A DNA stretch of 64,000 nt, from positions 1-64,000 of the forward strand of contig CALABP010000081.1 in the NCBI GenBank assembly GCA_937885695.1. The letters run 5' to 3'. Source of the stretch: DTU089 sp002440045 (lineage in GTDB: Bacteria; Bacillota; Clostridia; Oscillospirales; Acutalibacteraceae). Shown here piece after piece: positions 1 to 9,109 of this stretch. Both the position numbers and the translations under genes were made by a program. The notes under the pieces are model-generated. The model made no database searches. It worked only from the letters and a program-made list of their open reading frames with translations, and was not told the DNA's origin. The stretch's first letter is position 1. The number at the start of each line of letters is the position of its first letter.

Positions 1-70
1 ATTAATTTTTTAAACACTAAAATTCAAAATTGTACTTGACAAAGGGTACACTGTACTGCGCGGGTGCCGT

Positions 71-179
71 GGGAACGCGAAGCGTTCCCCTTGATTTCAC
101 CGCGCATTTGCGCGGTTACAATCGCGGCTCTGCCGCGCCCTAAAAGCTAACAGCTAATAGCTAATAGCTAACAGCTACC
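71..179. repeat. Three hairpins and a 7-bp tandem repeat
   Basis: Gene-free stretch at the window edge. Three short perfect inverted repeats follow one another: GGGAACGC/GCGTTCCC (71-89), ACCGCGC/GCGCGGT (99-116) and CGCGGC/GCCGCG (123-137). Five copies of a heptamer AGCTAAY/AGCTACC run from 145 to 179. None has a clear T-tract, although the block lies just past the stop of the minus-strand HD gene and may end its transcript. It looks like an intergenic repeat block. Function is unknown. Confidence 0.55.
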
Positions 180-184
180 GGCTC

Positions 185-763
185 TTACGACAACTGGTCA
201 AGCGTCAATTCATACGCCGGCAAAAACTCGTCGACAAAAACCTCGACCTCTTTAAGATTCATCTTCTGAAGCTTTTTTCTTAAAGAGCTTTCCGCTTTTT
301 TAAACTCGGAATTGCCCGCCTTACGTTCTTCAATGCATTTAATAATCGCGCTTAATGTGTCGGCGGCTTTTACAAGCGGCAAAATTTCCGAATCACCGCA
401 CCCGGTAAGTGCCGAAAAGAAATCCTCTTTAAGGTCCTCGGGAAGCATTTCGACAAGCTTTTTTGTCGCCTTTTCTTCAACGCCCTTGAACGCTTCAAGA
501 ATTTCTGCGTTCTGATATTTCACGGGCGTGGGCATATCGCCGGTTATTATTTCGTGCGCGTCGTGATAAAGCCCCAAAACGGCGGCTCTTTCGGGATTGT
601 AGGACTTATTAAACCGCCTGTTGCCGATAACCGCAAGCGCGTGAGCTATGACAGCCACCTCTTTTGAGTGACTGTCAAGGCTCTCTTTTTGTGTGTTTCG
701 CATCAATGCCCAGCGGTCTATATATTTCATTCGCGAGAGCATTGCAAAAAAACTGTAGCTCAT
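185..763 (-). CDS. HD-domain 5'-deoxynucleotidase, YfbR-like
   Basis: A 192-residue protein of the HD phosphohydrolase family, closest in layout to YfbR 5'-deoxynucleotidases, which remove phosphate from deoxynucleoside monophosphates in the cytoplasm. Visible are an early SHSKEV histidine, the HD pair in GLYHDAHEIITGD near residues 65-75, and a distal D (AADTLSA) that would complete the metal site. The length fits the family. The start is preceded by AAAGGAAC. The gene lies 14 bp downstream of the alpha-mannosidase gene on the same strand and is probably cotranscribed. The substrate is inferred from the family only. Confidence 0.85.
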   Translation of the reverse strand: MSYSFFAMLSRMKYIDRWALMRNTQKESLDSHSKEVAVIAHALAVIGNRRFNKSYNPERAAVLGLYHDAHEIITGDMPTPVKYQNAEILEAFKGVEEKATKKLVEMLPEDLKEDFFSALTGCGDSEILPLVKAADTLSAIIKCIEERKAGNSEFKKAESSLRKKLQKMNLKEVEVFVDEFLPAYELTLDQLS

Positions 764-777
764 TTTTTATGTTCCTT

Positions 778-3700
778 TTAAAAATCAAGCTTAAAGGTTT
801 TAATCTCAAACGGCTTAAACTCTGTTTCAAACGAATCTTTGAAGAAATTCACAGATACATCCGCTTCTTCGAGCATATTGCACTCAAAAACGCCTTTAAG
901 AGCATCGCCCGTTTTAATCGTGCAGCGCGTTTTTGCGTTTTTCGACTCAAACGCGCGGATTATGATGCTGTCGCTGTCCTCGGCCTTTTTGACGGTATCA
1001 ATAATTATGTTGCTCTTATCTGTGCTTATAAACGAATATTCGCTTTTAAGAACGCCCTTGTGAGCATTTGAATGAACGGCATATACGGGGTAGTTAAGAC
1101 TGTATGCCTCGTTATAAACATCGCTTGAAGCAACCGTGCCGCCGTGCGGATAGAGCGAGAAAGTAAATTCGTGATACTCTCTGTCCTGGTCCTGATTGGG
1201 CTTTGTCGCGCATCTTAAAAGAGTCGGTCTTATGTGGCCGTCTTTTACGGAGCAGCCGTATTTGCAGTCGTTGAGCACGGAAAGTCCGAACGAGTTATCG
1301 GAAAGGTCAACCCATTTGTGCATTGAAACCTCAAACTGGGCAAAATCCCAAGTGGTGTTTTCGGTCGTGGCGCGCTCGATATTGCCGAACTGAATATCAA
1401 AAGTCGCCCTTGTTGCGTTTACGTCCACAGGATAGTCGGCTTTAACTATCGCATTCTTTTCTTTCCAGTCGGTCTTATATTCTATATCTATTCTTTCAAG
1501 CTCGGAATAGATGATGTAATATTCGGAAATTACGGAATTTCTGAAACGCCTGTCAACCTTATAAACGCATCTTACAGCGCCTTTTTCTATAAGCTCTGCG
1601 CCGATAAAGTCAAAGTCCCACGAAAGCTCTTTGTAATAGCATTTGACATCCCACGCATCATAGTGATGGGGGCGGTCCTGATATGCTGTGAGCTTGCCGA
1701 GCGTTTCGCCCTCGGGAGCAACGTTTCGTCCGCTCTTTTTGTGAAGAAGCTTTGAAATGTTATATTCGCCGTTAAATTCAACATCAAAATACTTTGTGTC
1801 GGCATGTGTGCTGTCGGCAGAAATCTCTTTAAAATCCTTGCCCTTTTCGTATTTAACCGAAACGGTTTTATAGCCCTTTGCGGGTATTTCGGTTACGAAA
1901 ACAATTTTGCCGTCATAAGTTTTTTGGAAGGCAATCTCGCTTCCGTCAACGTCATAAAGCGAAAATTCGCCGTCAGAGGGCGCTTCTGTAACGACTGCGT
2001 CTTTTCTTAAAAAGCCCGTTGTATTGAAAAGTACAATGCTGTCGCTTTCAAGGTCGATTTTTGAAACGATTGCCGCCTCTGCTTCGGACGCCATTTCACA
2101 GCCGTTTTTAAGCACCTCTTCATACTGAAGCTTGCTGTCGTCATAAACGGCTTTGATTGAAGAGCCGGGAAGAATATCGTGGAACTGGTTAAGAAGAATT
2201 GTTTTCCAGTTTTCAAGAAGCTTTTCAGAGGGGTATGAAAAGCCCGTTTTTTTCATTGCCATACCCGAAAGCAGCTCAACATCCGAATAAAGGCACTCGG
2301 ACTTTCTGTTATACTTTTTGTTGCGCGCCTGGGAAGTAAGCGTACCGCGGTGATATTCAAGGTAAAGCTCGCCGCACCATGTGGGAAGATGCTTTTCACC
2401 CGAAACCTCTTTGTCTATATGGCGGAAGAAATCTATAGCAGGCGAAATTTTAACGCTCGGGCAGCCCTCGATGCCCTTTTCCATACGCTTGCCCTGTTCA
2501 ATCATATCTATTGTGGGTCCGCCGCCGCCGTCGCCGTAGCCGAAGGTGCAAAGGTAGTTTTTGCTTATATCCTTCTGCGAAAATCTGTCATAGCCGCCGA
2601 TTATATGGCCGGGGCAAAGATAGGCGTTATAGGTCGTAATGAAATTGTCGGCGGGGTTAGACTGCCTGTCGGTGCTGGGCGAAAAGTGCGAAAGCACCTC
2701 GGTGCCGTCTATTCCGCGCCACATAAATGTGTCATAGGGGAATTTGTTATATTCGCTCCAGCTGATTTTTGTGGTCATAAAATATTCGCAGCCGCATTTT
2801 TTAATTATCTGCGGAATTGCCGCCGAATAACCGAAAACGTCGGGCAGCCACATAATTTTGTTGTCAACGCCGAACTCTTTTTTGAAAAAGCGCTTGCCGA
2901 CAAGGAACTGCCTTACAAGAGCCTCGCCCGATGCTATATTGGTGTCGGCTTCGAGCCACATACTGCCCTCTGCCTCCCACTGACCGGACTTGATTTTTTC
3001 TTTAATGCGGCTGTAAAGCTCGGGGTAATCCTGCTTTACAAAGTCATAAAGCTGAGCCTGCGACGACATAAACTTAAAATCGGGATACATATCCATATAT
3101 TTAAGCATCGTCGAAAACGTTCTTGAAGCTTTTTCGCGCGTCTGACGAAGCCGCCAAAGCCACGCAACGTCAATATGCGTGTGGCCTATGCACCACGCCG
3201 TGGGCTCGTCTGCCTTGCCGTAAAGATTTTCGTTAAGAAAAGCGCTTGCCTTTGCGGCGCTTTTTCTGAAGCTTTCGCGGTCGCCCGAATCAATGTCAAG
3301 CATATTGCACGCCTCGTTAAGAAGTTTTATGTTGTTAACGCGCTGTGTATCGTCGCAATCATAATTGTTTGCGACCTCAAGCGGAGTCATTATATCGTAA
3401 TAAACCCTTATTGCGTCGTCGTCAATCGTCTGCAAAACGGCGCCCATCTGCACTTCGCCCTTGAATTCTTTTGCGTCGGTGTGGGCGTTTATATATATTT
3501 CAAGCGTTTCGCCGCCCAAAGCGCAGTCGGAAATGCTTATATACTGATGGTTGCTGTCCATACCCTGAACCTGTTTGCCGTTTATGTAAACTATAAGCTG
3601 CGGGTTAACGCTGTCCCATTTGTCGTGCGAAAACGGCACAACGCGGTAAATAACATGGCAGCCCTTAAAACGCTCGGGGATTTTCACGGTCTGTTTAAAC

Positions 3701-3939
3701 CACGCATAGCACTCGGGGTAGCCCCAATAATCTTTATTAGCGGCAAACGGCGTCCACTCGCCTTTTTCGCGGTCGTCAAAATAATACTGACCGTCACGGA
3801 AGAAGAAATCGCCGGTGCTTTCACTGTCGATAACAAAAAAATCGCTTCTGACGGCGCTCATAAGCTGCTTTATACGTTTGCTGAACATAAAGCGCTCGCT
3901 GTTTTTGTCATAAAATCTGCTGACATCAAAATGGCCCAT
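778..3939 (-). CDS. Alpha-mannosidase, glycoside hydrolase family 38
   Basis: A large GH38 retaining alpha-mannosidase of 1053 residues that would trim alpha-linked mannose from N-glycans or mannans. The N-terminal region (about 1-240) is a beta-rich accessory part. The catalytic barrel shows the zinc motif GHTHIDVAWLW, and the nucleophile aspartate lies in MWLPDVFGY. It is followed by the helical bundle and the long beta C-terminus typical of the family. No signal peptide is seen, so it is likely cytoplasmic. I chose the ATG at 3939 (MGHFDVSRF) because AAGGAG lies at 3947-3952. A longer frame reaches 3987 without an SD. It heads an operon with the HD gene. Confidence 0.95.
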   Translation of the reverse strand: MGHFDVSRFYDKNSERFMFSKRIKQLMSAVRSDFFVIDSESTGDFFFRDGQYYFDDREKGEWTPFAANKDYWGYPECYAWFKQTVKIPERFKGCHVIYRVVPFSHDKWDSVNPQLIVYINGKQVQGMDSNHQYISISDCALGGETLEIYINAHTDAKEFKGEVQMGAVLQTIDDDAIRVYYDIMTPLEVANNYDCDDTQRVNNIKLLNEACNMLDIDSGDRESFRKSAAKASAFLNENLYGKADEPTAWCIGHTHIDVAWLWRLRQTREKASRTFSTMLKYMDMYPDFKFMSSQAQLYDFVKQDYPELYSRIKEKIKSGQWEAEGSMWLEADTNIASGEALVRQFLVGKRFFKKEFGVDNKIMWLPDVFGYSAAIPQIIKKCGCEYFMTTKISWSEYNKFPYDTFMWRGIDGTEVLSHFSPSTDRQSNPADNFITTYNAYLCPGHIIGGYDRFSQKDISKNYLCTFGYGDGGGGPTIDMIEQGKRMEKGIEGCPSVKISPAIDFFRHIDKEVSGEKHLPTWCGELYLEYHRGTLTSQARNKKYNRKSECLYSDVELLSGMAMKKTGFSYPSEKLLENWKTILLNQFHDILPGSSIKAVYDDSKLQYEEVLKNGCEMASEAEAAIVSKIDLESDSIVLFNTTGFLRKDAVVTEAPSDGEFSLYDVDGSEIAFQKTYDGKIVFVTEIPAKGYKTVSVKYEKGKDFKEISADSTHADTKYFDVEFNGEYNISKLLHKKSGRNVAPEGETLGKLTAYQDRPHHYDAWDVKCYYKELSWDFDFIGAELIEKGAVRCVYKVDRRFRNSVISEYYIIYSELERIDIEYKTDWKEKNAIVKADYPVDVNATRATFDIQFGNIERATTENTTWDFAQFEVSMHKWVDLSDNSFGLSVLNDCKYGCSVKDGHIRPTLLRCATKPNQDQDREYHEFTFSLYPHGGTVASSDVYNEAYSLNYPVYAVHSNAHKGVLKSEYSFISTDKSNIIIDTVKKAEDSDSIIIRAFESKNAKTRCTIKTGDALKGVFECNMLEEADVSVNFFKDSFETEFKPFEIKTFKLDF

Positions 3940-4105
3940 ATGCACTCTCCTTAAAAGGAAATTTGTGAATATTATGTTATCACACAAAGGTGAATTTTAC
4001 AATCCCAAACTCATCTTTAATTAAAGTTTTTCGACGTTTTTTGAAATTTGCCGATGCATACAAAAAAACTGCTTTTTTGCGCCCCATTATTTACTTTTCA
4101 TAATC

Positions 4106-4134
4106 TTGACTTTATTCTTCAAAACATATAGAAT
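4106..4134 (+). promoter_or_regulatory. Probable sigma-A promoter of guaB
   Basis: TTGACT and TAGAAT are separated by 17 bp, about 80 bp upstream of the guaB start. The leader after it (about 4150-4200) contains a GC-rich inverted repeat built on CGGC/GCCG. I see no purine riboswitch core in it. Confidence 0.6.
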
Positions 4135-4214
4135 AGATAAAATATATAAATAACGGCGCTTCGGCAAAGGAAGCTTTTGCTATTGCCGCCGAAACAAAAT
4201 AAAGGAGCAAAAAC

Positions 4215-5726
4215 ATGGCGCATTATTGTAACGAACCCTCAAGAACCTTCAGCGAATACCTGCTCATCCCCGGCTACACGGGCCCCGACTGTATTCCCGC
4301 GAACGTTGACCTTAAAACACCTCTTTGCAAGTTCAAAAAGGGTGAGCAGCCCCCGATAACACTTAATATTCCGCTTGTTTCTGCAATAATGCAGTCCGTT
4401 TCGGACGATAAGCTTGCCGTGGCGCTTGCAAAAGAAGGCGGAATGTCTTTTATTTACGGCTCGCAGAGCATAGAGGACGAAGCCAAAATGGTCGCAAGGG
4501 TAAAAAGCCACAAGGCGGGCTTTGTTATAAGCGACTCAAACCTTAAACCCGACAACACGCTTAAAGACGTTATTGAGCTTTTTGAAAAGAAGGGTCACAA
4601 CACAATGGCTGTAACCGACGACGGCACACAAAACGGCGTGCTTCTCGGCGTTGTTACCTCGCGCGATTACAGAGTAAGCCGTATGTCCGAAGAGCTTAAA
4701 GTAAGCGAATTTATGACTCCGTTTTCAAAGCTTGTGACCGCTCCCGCAGAAACAACTCTTAAAGAAGCCAACGACATTATTTGGGAAAACAAATTAAACT
4801 CGCTCCCGATAATCGACAAAAACAACCGTCTGCTTTATTTCGTTTTCCGCAAGGACTACGCCCAGCACAAAGAAAATCCCCAGGAAATTCTTGACTCCGA
4901 AAAGCGCTATATGGTCGGCGCAGGCATAAACACGCGCGATTATGAAGAACGCGTGCCCGCACTTATAGCCGCAGGTGCAGACGCGCTTTGCATCGACTCT
5001 TCCGAAGGCTACACCGAATGGCAAAGAAGAACGATTGCTTTTGTCCGCGAAAAATACGGCGATACTGTTAAAATCGGCGCAGGCAACGTTGTTGACCGCG
5101 AAGGCTTCCGTTTTCTTGCTCAAAGCGGCGCAGACTTTGTAAAGGTCGGCATCGGCGGCGGCTCGATATGCATAACTCGCGAAACAAAGGGTATAGGCAG
5201 AGGTCAGGCAACCGCGCTTATTGAGGTTGCGGCGGCGCGCGACGAATATTTCAAAGAAACGGGCGTTTATGTTCCGATTTGCTCCGACGGCGGCATAGTT
5301 CACGACCACCATATGACACTTGCGCTTGCCATGGGCGCCGATTTTATAATGCTTGGCAGATATTTTGCGCGCTTTGACGAAAGCCCCACGACAAAGCTCA
5401 ACATAAACGGCACATACGTTAAAGAGTATTGGGGCGAAGGCTCTAACCGTGCAAGAAACTGGCAGCGCTATGACCTCGGCGGCAGCACAAAGCTTTCGTT
5501 TGAAGAGGGCGTTGACTCGTATGTCACCTATGCGGGCTCCCTTCACGACAACGTTACAAAGAGCCTTTATAAGGTTAAATCCACAATGTGCAACTGCGGC
5601 GTTACAACAATCCCGCAGCTTCAGCGCGACGCAAAGCTTACGCTTGTTTCGGCAACAAGCATTGTTGAGGGCGGCTCGCACGATGTTATTCTTAAATCAA
5701 CAAACAACACAAACAACTACAGATAA
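4215..5726 (+). CDS. guaB: IMP dehydrogenase
   Basis: Inosine-5'-monophosphate dehydrogenase, 503 residues, oxidises IMP to XMP with NAD in guanine nucleotide synthesis. The barrel is split by a CBS pair (about residues 110-230, with TSRDYR and LPIIDKNNRL). The catalytic loop GGSICITRETKG holds the active cysteine, and IGRGQ and SDGGI phosphate-binding segments follow. The start follows AAAGGAG by the usual distance. It differs from the B. subtilis type by a longer N-terminus and a long C-terminal tail with NCG and GGS segments, a pattern seen in a second clostridial IMPDH subgroup. It is followed 12 bp later by pepD. Confidence 0.95.
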   Translation: MAHYCNEPSRTFSEYLLIPGYTGPDCIPANVDLKTPLCKFKKGEQPPITLNIPLVSAIMQSVSDDKLAVALAKEGGMSFIYGSQSIEDEAKMVARVKSHKAGFVISDSNLKPDNTLKDVIELFEKKGHNTMAVTDDGTQNGVLLGVVTSRDYRVSRMSEELKVSEFMTPFSKLVTAPAETTLKEANDIIWENKLNSLPIIDKNNRLLYFVFRKDYAQHKENPQEILDSEKRYMVGAGINTRDYEERVPALIAAGADALCIDSSEGYTEWQRRTIAFVREKYGDTVKIGAGNVVDREGFRFLAQSGADFVKVGIGGGSICITRETKGIGRGQATALIEVAAARDEYFKETGVYVPICSDGGIVHDHHMTLALAMGADFIMLGRYFARFDESPTTKLNINGTYVKEYWGEGSNRARNWQRYDLGGSTKLSFEEGVDSYVTYAGSLHDNVTKSLYKVKSTMCNCGVTTIPQLQRDAKLTLVSATSIVEGGSHDVILKSTNNTNNYR

Positions 5727-5738
5727 GGAGCGTTTTTT

Positions 5739-7169
5739 ATGGAAAGGCTTGTAAATCTGCCTGAACCGAAAGCCGTATTCGGCATATTTTCGGAATATGC
5801 AAAAATTCCGCACGGCTCGGGCAATACGGCGGGCGCAACCGCTTTTTGCGTTGATTTTGCAAAAAAGCATGGGCTTTCTTGCGAAACCGACGGCGCGGGC
5901 AACGTCATTATAAGAAAAGACGGCTCAAAGGGCTTTACATCTCACCCGACGCTTATTCTTCAGGGGCACCTTGATATGGTGTGCGAAAAAACAGCCGACA
6001 AAGTGATTGACTTTAAAAAAGACGGTTTGGAGCTTTTTTCGGACGGCGACTTTATTTTTGCCGACAGAACAACTCTCGGCGGCGACGACGGAATTGCGGT
6101 TGCGATGATTCTTGCGCTTCTTTCCGATGAAACGCTTTCGCACCCGCCAATCGAAGCGGTTTTTACAACCGACGAAGAAACGGGTATGGACGGAGCAAGG
6201 GCGCTTGACTGTTCGCGCCTTAAAGGCAAAACGCTTATTAACCTTGATTCCGAAGATGAAAACACGCTTTGGGTATCGTGCGCGGGCGGTGCAAGGGCTA
6301 ATATTGAAATTCCCGTTGAGCGCACAGAAAGCAAATTCAAAAATGCATATTGTGTAAAGCTTTCGGGGCTTTGCGGCGGCCACTCCGGCACAGAAATAGA
6401 CAAGGGCAGAATAAACGCCGTTAAAGCGCTTTCAAAAATCCTTTCGGCACTTAATAAAACAGAGCTTTGCGAATTTTCGGGCGGTCTTATGGACAACGCC
6501 ATTCCGCGCGAAGCGTCGGCTGTTATAAAAGCCGACGAAAAGGACGAAATCGAAGCTCAACTCTGTTCATTCTCAAAAGAGCTTAAAGCCTCGTCAAAAG
6601 ACGACAGTGCGCTGACTCTTACAATAGAGCCAACAGAATGCTCTGCGCTTCCGCTTACAGATGAATGCAAAGACAATGTTTTAGGGTTTATAAACGACTC
6701 TCAAAACGGCGTTATCGCAATGAGCCAAAGCATTAAAGGACTTGTCGAGACCTCTTTAAACCTCGGAATTATGAAGCTTGAAGAAACAAAGCTTCTTGTT
6801 TCGTTCTCGTTAAGAAGCTCCAAAAACTCTGCAAAAGAAGCGCTTTGCGACTCGCTTCGCGCCTGCACCGTTCGGCACGGCGGCAGTTTTTCGCTTCACG
6901 GCGAATACCCCGCGTGGGAATATAACGAGGTTTCGCGCGTGCGCGACGTTATTTCAAAAGAATACGAAGCTTTAAGAAACGAAAAATGCGAAGTCAGGGC
7001 AATTCACGCAGGACTTGAATGCGGCATATTTTACGACAAAATCCCGGGGCTTGACTGCGTTTCGTTTGGTCCGAATATTTATGATATTCACACCCCCGAC
7101 GAAAGGCTTTCGGTCTCTTCGGTACAAAGAGTATATGAGCTTTTGAAAAAAGTGCTCGGAAAGCTGTAA
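5739..7169 (+). CDS. pepD: Aminoacyl-histidine dipeptidase (M20)
   Basis: Cytosolic nonspecific dipeptidase of the PepD / Xaa-His type, 476 residues, metallopeptidase family M20C, which cleaves dipeptides in the cytoplasm. Metal-site motifs are QGHLDMV, the TLGGDDG bridging aspartate, TDEETGMDG with the catalytic glutamates, and LINLDSED. A later HAGLECG and FGPNIYDIHTPDE supply the last histidine ligand. The length is normal. It starts 12 bp after guaB, with an AAGGAG upstream, so the two form an operon with the DMT permease that follows. Confidence 0.93.
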   Translation: MERLVNLPEPKAVFGIFSEYAKIPHGSGNTAGATAFCVDFAKKHGLSCETDGAGNVIIRKDGSKGFTSHPTLILQGHLDMVCEKTADKVIDFKKDGLELFSDGDFIFADRTTLGGDDGIAVAMILALLSDETLSHPPIEAVFTTDEETGMDGARALDCSRLKGKTLINLDSEDENTLWVSCAGGARANIEIPVERTESKFKNAYCVKLSGLCGGHSGTEIDKGRINAVKALSKILSALNKTELCEFSGGLMDNAIPREASAVIKADEKDEIEAQLCSFSKELKASSKDDSALTLTIEPTECSALPLTDECKDNVLGFINDSQNGVIAMSQSIKGLVETSLNLGIMKLEETKLLVSFSLRSSKNSAKEALCDSLRACTVRHGGSFSLHGEYPAWEYNEVSRVRDVISKEYEALRNEKCEVRAIHAGLECGIFYDKIPGLDCVSFGPNIYDIHTPDERLSVSSVQRVYELLKKVLGKL

Positions 7170-7172
7170 TTT

Positions 7173-8048
7173 ATGTATTATATTTTTCTGATAGCAGCCG
7201 CACTTTTCACGGCGGGTCAATTCATATTTTTAAAACTCTTTCAAAAAGAGCAGGGTGAAAGCGTTTTCAGCGCATCGTTTTTCTCGGCGTTCGTCGGCAT
7301 AACGCAAATGATTTTTGCGTTTGTTGTGAACGGCTTTAAAATGAGCGTTTCTCTTTTCTCAATAATCTGCGCCTTTATTATGGCGGCGCTTGTAATATGC
7401 AACAACATCTTCGGCGTAAAGGTTATGAAGATGGGAAAAATTTCAATATACACGCTGTTTTTGATGTCGGGCGGAATGGTCGTCCCCTTCTTTTACGGCA
7501 TACTGTTTTTGAAAGAGACGTTAAAGCCTTTGGGCGTTCTTTCGGTTGCGCTTATCATTTTGGCGCTTCTGATACCCTCGTTTGAAAAAGCGGGCGATAA
7601 AATAACAGGCTCTAAAAAGTTTTATCTTCTTTGCTTTGTGCTGTTTTTAGTCAACGGTACGGTTTCTTCGGTTATTAAAACGCACCAAATCGGGAAAAAC
7701 GCCGTAAATTCCTTTGAGTTTTTATTTTGGATTGCCTTTTTCCAGACTGTCATTTCATTCGCGGCCGTTGCCGCAACAAAGAAAGACAACCGTCCGCTTG
7801 AAATAATCAAAAAGAAAAAGCCCTTGCTTTTTTGCGCGGGCTTCGGCATTGTAAACGGTCTTTCGAGCTTTTTGCAGTTTTTCAGCGCGGCGCACGTCAA
7901 CGCGTCGGTGCAGTTCCCGATTCTTACGGGCGGCTCGATTGTATTTTCGGCGTTGCTTGCGTACCTTTTCTTTAAAGAAAAGCTCAATAAATACACCGTT
8001 TTAAGTATTATAACGGCATTTTTGGCAACGTGTTTGTTTATATTTTGA
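7173..8048 (+). CDS. EamA/DMT-family permease
   Basis: An integral membrane protein of 291 residues with about ten hydrophobic helices, organised as two similar halves of five, as in EamA drug/metabolite transporters. The substrate cannot be read from sequence. The ATG lies only 3 bp after the pepD stop, so translation is probably coupled. The gene ends the guaB-pepD operon and is followed by a strong bidirectional terminator. Basic loops (KKKKP) near the start of the second half suit a cytoplasmic position. Confidence 0.85.
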   Translation: MYYIFLIAAALFTAGQFIFLKLFQKEQGESVFSASFFSAFVGITQMIFAFVVNGFKMSVSLFSIICAFIMAALVICNNIFGVKVMKMGKISIYTLFLMSGGMVVPFFYGILFLKETLKPLGVLSVALIILALLIPSFEKAGDKITGSKKFYLLCFVLFLVNGTVSSVIKTHQIGKNAVNSFEFLFWIAFFQTVISFAAVAATKKDNRPLEIIKKKKPLLFCAGFGIVNGLSSFLQFFSAAHVNASVQFPILTGGSIVFSALLAYLFFKEKLNKYTVLSIITAFLATCLFIF

Positions 8049-8060
8049 AATTATTTCTAA

Positions 8061-8095
8061 AAAATCCCCGCAGCATTTTGGGCTGCGGGGATTTT
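8061..8095. terminator. Bidirectional rho-independent terminator
   Basis: A perfect 14-bp stem (AAAATCCCCGCAGC / GCTGCGGGGATTTT) with a 7-nt loop and T-runs on both strands. It separates the convergent DMT permease and esterase genes. Confidence 0.85.
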
Positions 8096-8114
8096 TTATC
8101 AGTTAAAATGTCTT

Positions 8115-9038
8115 TCAAGAAAACAGTCTTTCAAGATAATCTGCCGAAGCTTTTAAGCACTCGCGCGCGTACTTGTTATATTTCGGCATAAGGTGATAGC
8201 AATGGTTATTTATTATGCCCTTGCAGTGATATGTTTCACAGAACGGGCAGGCTTTTTCAAGGCGCTTTGCCATGGGCTCGCCCTGACCGACGCACACTAT
8301 GTCGTCGTCTGCCCACGCAATAAAGCTCGGGCACCAATTTTCGTTTACAAACTCCGAGGGGGAAATATATTTTGCATATTTATATTCCGAGAGATTTGAA
8401 AAATCGCTTTTAAGCTCAAACCCCAAAAGCATACTTGCGGTCTGCGGTATTACGCCGAACATTTTTTTGCCGCTCATAAGAACATCAACATCATAGATGC
8501 CGCACATAAGCATAAGACCCTTTATGTTTACGCGCACTTCGGGGCAGGATATTTTTTCACTAAGCCCCTCGTTAAACTTGAGCGCCGCAAGATACGCGCA
8601 CATATATCCGCCCGACGAATCGCCCGTAAGCACAATATTGTCGAGGTCCAACGGATATTTTTCAGAAAGCGTCGGAAGAAAATTCAGTGCGTCAACGCAG
8701 TCCGCAATATTCTCCGGGAACGGCGCTTCGGGCGGCATACGGTGGTCTATGCAAAAAACATAATAGCCGAGACTTGCGTAATACTCGCTTATGCTGACCC
8801 TGTAATTTTTGTCGCCCTTTATAAAGCCGCCGCCGTGAATATAAACGATTACGGGACGTTTTCTGCCGTCGCCGATAAAATCGGTTTTAAAATAAAGGTC
8901 GCCCGAGGTTAAACTGCCGTTGCCTTTATTTGAATATTTAATATCTTTAACAGATGTTATGCCTGAAAACTTTTCTGAGTTTTGCGGCAGATAGCCCAAA
9001 ACGTCAATAGCTTTAAATACAAATTCCGACCTGTTCAT
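8115..9038 (-). CDS. Alpha/beta hydrolase, HSL-type esterase
   Basis: A 307-residue cytoplasmic esterase/lipase of the hormone-sensitive lipase class. The oxyanion-hole motif is YIHGGGF, the nucleophile serine sits in GDSSGGY, and the C-terminal aspartate (WADDDIV) and histidine (NNHCYH) complete the triad. The natural substrate is unknown. I prefer the ATG at 9038 (MNRSEF), which has GGAGG at 9044-9048. A start at 9053 would put the SD inside the gene. It lies downstream of sigE on the same strand without an obvious terminator between them, so some read-through is possible. Confidence 0.88.
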   Translation of the reverse strand: MNRSEFVFKAIDVLGYLPQNSEKFSGITSVKDIKYSNKGNGSLTSGDLYFKTDFIGDGRKRPVIVYIHGGGFIKGDKNYRVSISEYYASLGYYVFCIDHRMPPEAPFPENIADCVDALNFLPTLSEKYPLDLDNIVLTGDSSGGYMCAYLAALKFNEGLSEKISCPEVRVNIKGLMLMCGIYDVDVLMSGKKMFGVIPQTASMLLGFELKSDFSNLSEYKYAKYISPSEFVNENWCPSFIAWADDDIVCVGQGEPMAKRLEKACPFCETYHCKGIINNHCYHLMPKYNKYARECLKASADYLERLFS

Positions 9039-9109
9039 AAGCGCCTCCAACATCTTTTTTAATATTTTATATCAGAAAAGGCGCTGGTTCAATACTTTTT
9101 AAGAATTAT

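Noticed and set aside
2350..3954. Two plus-strand frames of about 260 residues each
   Set aside because: Both lie across from the GH38 gene, whose catalytic motifs are clear on the minus strand.
4140..4210. Purine riboswitch before guaB
   Set aside because: The leader has a stem but not the conserved three-way junction core.
4794..5681. Minus-strand frame of 295 residues
   Set aside because: It mirrors the IMP dehydrogenase gene and has no family features.
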